Origin: CAYOWQ01 sp964407695
Lineage (GTDB): Bacteria > Planctomycetota > Phycisphaerae > Phycisphaerales > SM1A02
Assembly: GCA_964407695.1 (NCBI GenBank)
Contig: CAYOWQ010000014.1
Span: forward strand, 1-64,000
DNA: 64,000 nucleotides
Direction of reading: 5' to 3'
Shown: one piece after another, positions 62,994-64,000 of the stretch
Layout: each line of letters opens with the position of its first letter
How positions within the stretch are numbered: the stretch's first letter is position 1
The notes under the pieces: generated by a model
Seen by the model: the letters and a program-made list of their open reading frames with translations, nothing else
What the model was told of the DNA's origin: nothing
Database searches by the model: none
Position numbers and translations under genes: made by a program

Positions 62994-64000
62994 ATGTCCA
63001 CCCACGCTCCGACCACAAACCCATCCAACGCTCCTCAGGGCCACGCCAACGGATCACAAACTCCGGTGACCCCGCCGCGTTCAAGGCCGATCCGAAGTGC
63101 CCTTGAGCCGGCGTGGACGATCGAGGATTCAGCCTCTCTGTATCAGATCAATGGATGGGGCAAGGGATTCTTCGGAATCAACGCTGCAGGACATGTCGTG
63201 GTGCGGCCGCGAAGATCCAAGGGCGAGATCGACCTTTTCGAGGTGGTCGAAGGCCTTCGCCAGCGCGGCATCCGAACACCAGTTCTGATCGGATTCAGCG
63301 ATCTCCTGAAGCAACGGCTTACAGACCTCAAGGATGCGTTCTCCAGCGCGATCACCGAAAACAACTACAAGGGCGGATACACGGCAGTGTTTCCCATCAA
63401 GGTCAATCAGCAACGGAGGGTCGTTGAAGAGATTTCAGAGTACGGCCGCGAACTCGGATTCGGCCTCGAAGTCGGCTCCAAGCCCGAGTTGTTGGCCGTG
63501 CTGGGAATGACGGTCGACACTCCGGACCGGCTCATCATCTGCAACGGCTTCAAGGAGGATCGGTACATCGAGTTTGTCACCCTGGCAGCCAAGCTTGGGC
63601 GAACGATCATTCCGGTCATCGAGAACATCACCGAGCTCAAGCTGATCATCAAGCATGCGGATCAATATCGCATTCGGCCCCGCATCGGAATCCGTGTCAA
63701 CTTGTCGACGCCTGGCGCCGGCCGGTGGAGGCACTCCAGCGGAGCCAAGGCGAAATTCGGCATTTCGCTGACCGAAGCCATTGAGGTGCTTGAGTTCCTG
63801 CGATCCAACGGCATGGAAGACTGCCTGCAGTTGCTGCATTGCCACATGGGAAGCCAGATTCACGACATCCGACAGGTCAATGCGGGCATCAATGAGCTCG
63901 TTCGGGTGTATGTTGAACTTGCCAAGATGGGTGCCGGGCTGAAGTACCTGGATGTCGGCGGCGGCCTTGGCGTTGACTACGACGGCAGCCAGACGAATTT
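62994..64000 (+). CDS. speA: Biosynthetic arginine decarboxylase, N-terminal part (runs off the window)
   Basis: Decarboxylates arginine to agmatine for polyamine synthesis. The frame is open from ATG 62994 to the window end (335 residues of about 630). After a proline-rich, disordered N-terminus the SpeA hallmarks are clear: WTIEDSASLYQINGWGKGFF, GYTAVFPIKVNQQRRVVEEI with the PLP lysine (IKVNQ), LGFGLEVGSKPELLAVL, PRIGIRVNLSTPGAGRW, SGAKAKFGIS and LLHCHMGSQIHDIRQV. TACACT at 62980-62985 is a possible -10, 8 bases before the ATG. Nothing else is seen between the tRNA and this gene. Confidence 0.93.
   Translation, partial: MSTHAPTTNPSNAPQGHANGSQTPVTPPRSRPIRSALEPAWTIEDSASLYQINGWGKGFFGINAAGHVVVRPRRSKGEIDLFEVVEGLRQRGIRTPVLIGFSDLLKQRLTDLKDAFSSAITENNYKGGYTAVFPIKVNQQRRVVEEISEYGRELGFGLEVGSKPELLAVLGMTVDTPDRLIICNGFKEDRYIEFVTLAAKLGRTIIPVIENITELKLIIKHADQYRIRPRIGIRVNLSTPGAGRWRHSSGAKAKFGISLTEAIEVLEFLRSNGMEDCLQLLHCHMGSQIHDIRQVNAGINELVRVYVELAKMGAGLKYLDVGGGLGVDYDGSQTN

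Overview
The window looks like a stretch of a GC-rich, flagellated Planctomycetota chromosome, most likely class Phycisphaerae. This is inference from gene content: a membrane protein ending in the 'CGYDLRG...CPECG' zinc ribbon, TPR-sulfotransferase, PEGA lipoprotein and DUF255 proteins, LptE/BamD-like lipoproteins and complete flagellar export genes. No 16S rRNA gene is present to confirm it. The sequence has one 100-N scaffold gap (14014-14113).

Layout. 1-3.2 kb: a broken RAYT-type transposase end, pheA, and two glycine-rich membrane proteins. 3.2-10 kb (minus strand): the membrane arm of complex I, nuoJ-K-L-M-N, without the nuoA-I genes. 10.2-13.2 kb: an RluA-type pseudouridine synthase, nadK and a saccharopine-dehydrogenase-like oxidoreductase. 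13.1-17.5 kb: a repeat-rich accessory zone with octamer microsatellites, a 21-bp minisatellite containing the gap, an inverted repeat pair around a small SCO4402-like gene, a fibronectin-like protein and NAD-dependent isocitrate dehydrogenase. 17.4-22.1 kb: an unusual secreted phosphatase fused to a cytochrome c'-like domain, folD, a TlpA-like thioredoxin and a DadA-like oxidase. 22.3-29.4 kb: a zinc-ribbon membrane protein, two more 21-bp minisatellites, recG, a secreted HEAT-like protein and a DUF255 protein. 29.4-36.8 kb: a mini-asparaginase, lysC, a TPR-sulfotransferase, a radical SAM protein, an unknown (RdgC-like?) protein, a PEGA lipoprotein and a coiled-coil protein. 36.8-41.3 kb: rpmB, a possible structured RNA, dnaG and rpoD.

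41.3-52.6 kb (minus strand) is a pilin gene followed by a flagellar operon read fliL-fliN-fliO-fliP-fliQ-fliR-flhB-flhA-flhF-flhG-orf109-fliA: the C-ring end, the export gate, the placement GTPase and ATPase, and the flagellar sigma factor. 52.7-64 kb: a diacylglycerol-kinase-like enzyme, an outer-membrane operon (BamD-like, LptE-like, ftsH), a zinc-ribbon membrane protein, a short uvrC, a cysteine-rich lipoprotein, pyrC, a lipoprotein, tRNA-Ala(TGC) and the start of speA.

The points most worth following up are the phosphatase-cytochrome fusion; three unrelated minisatellites that all share a 21-bp period; recurring octamer and GC-rich repeats that run into coding ends or sit inside genes; an inverted repeat cassette; frequent -10 boxes 5-9 bases before start codons (probable leaderless mRNAs); a cysteine-repeat lipoprotein behind a near-consensus promoter; and a multi-hairpin segment ahead of dnaG.
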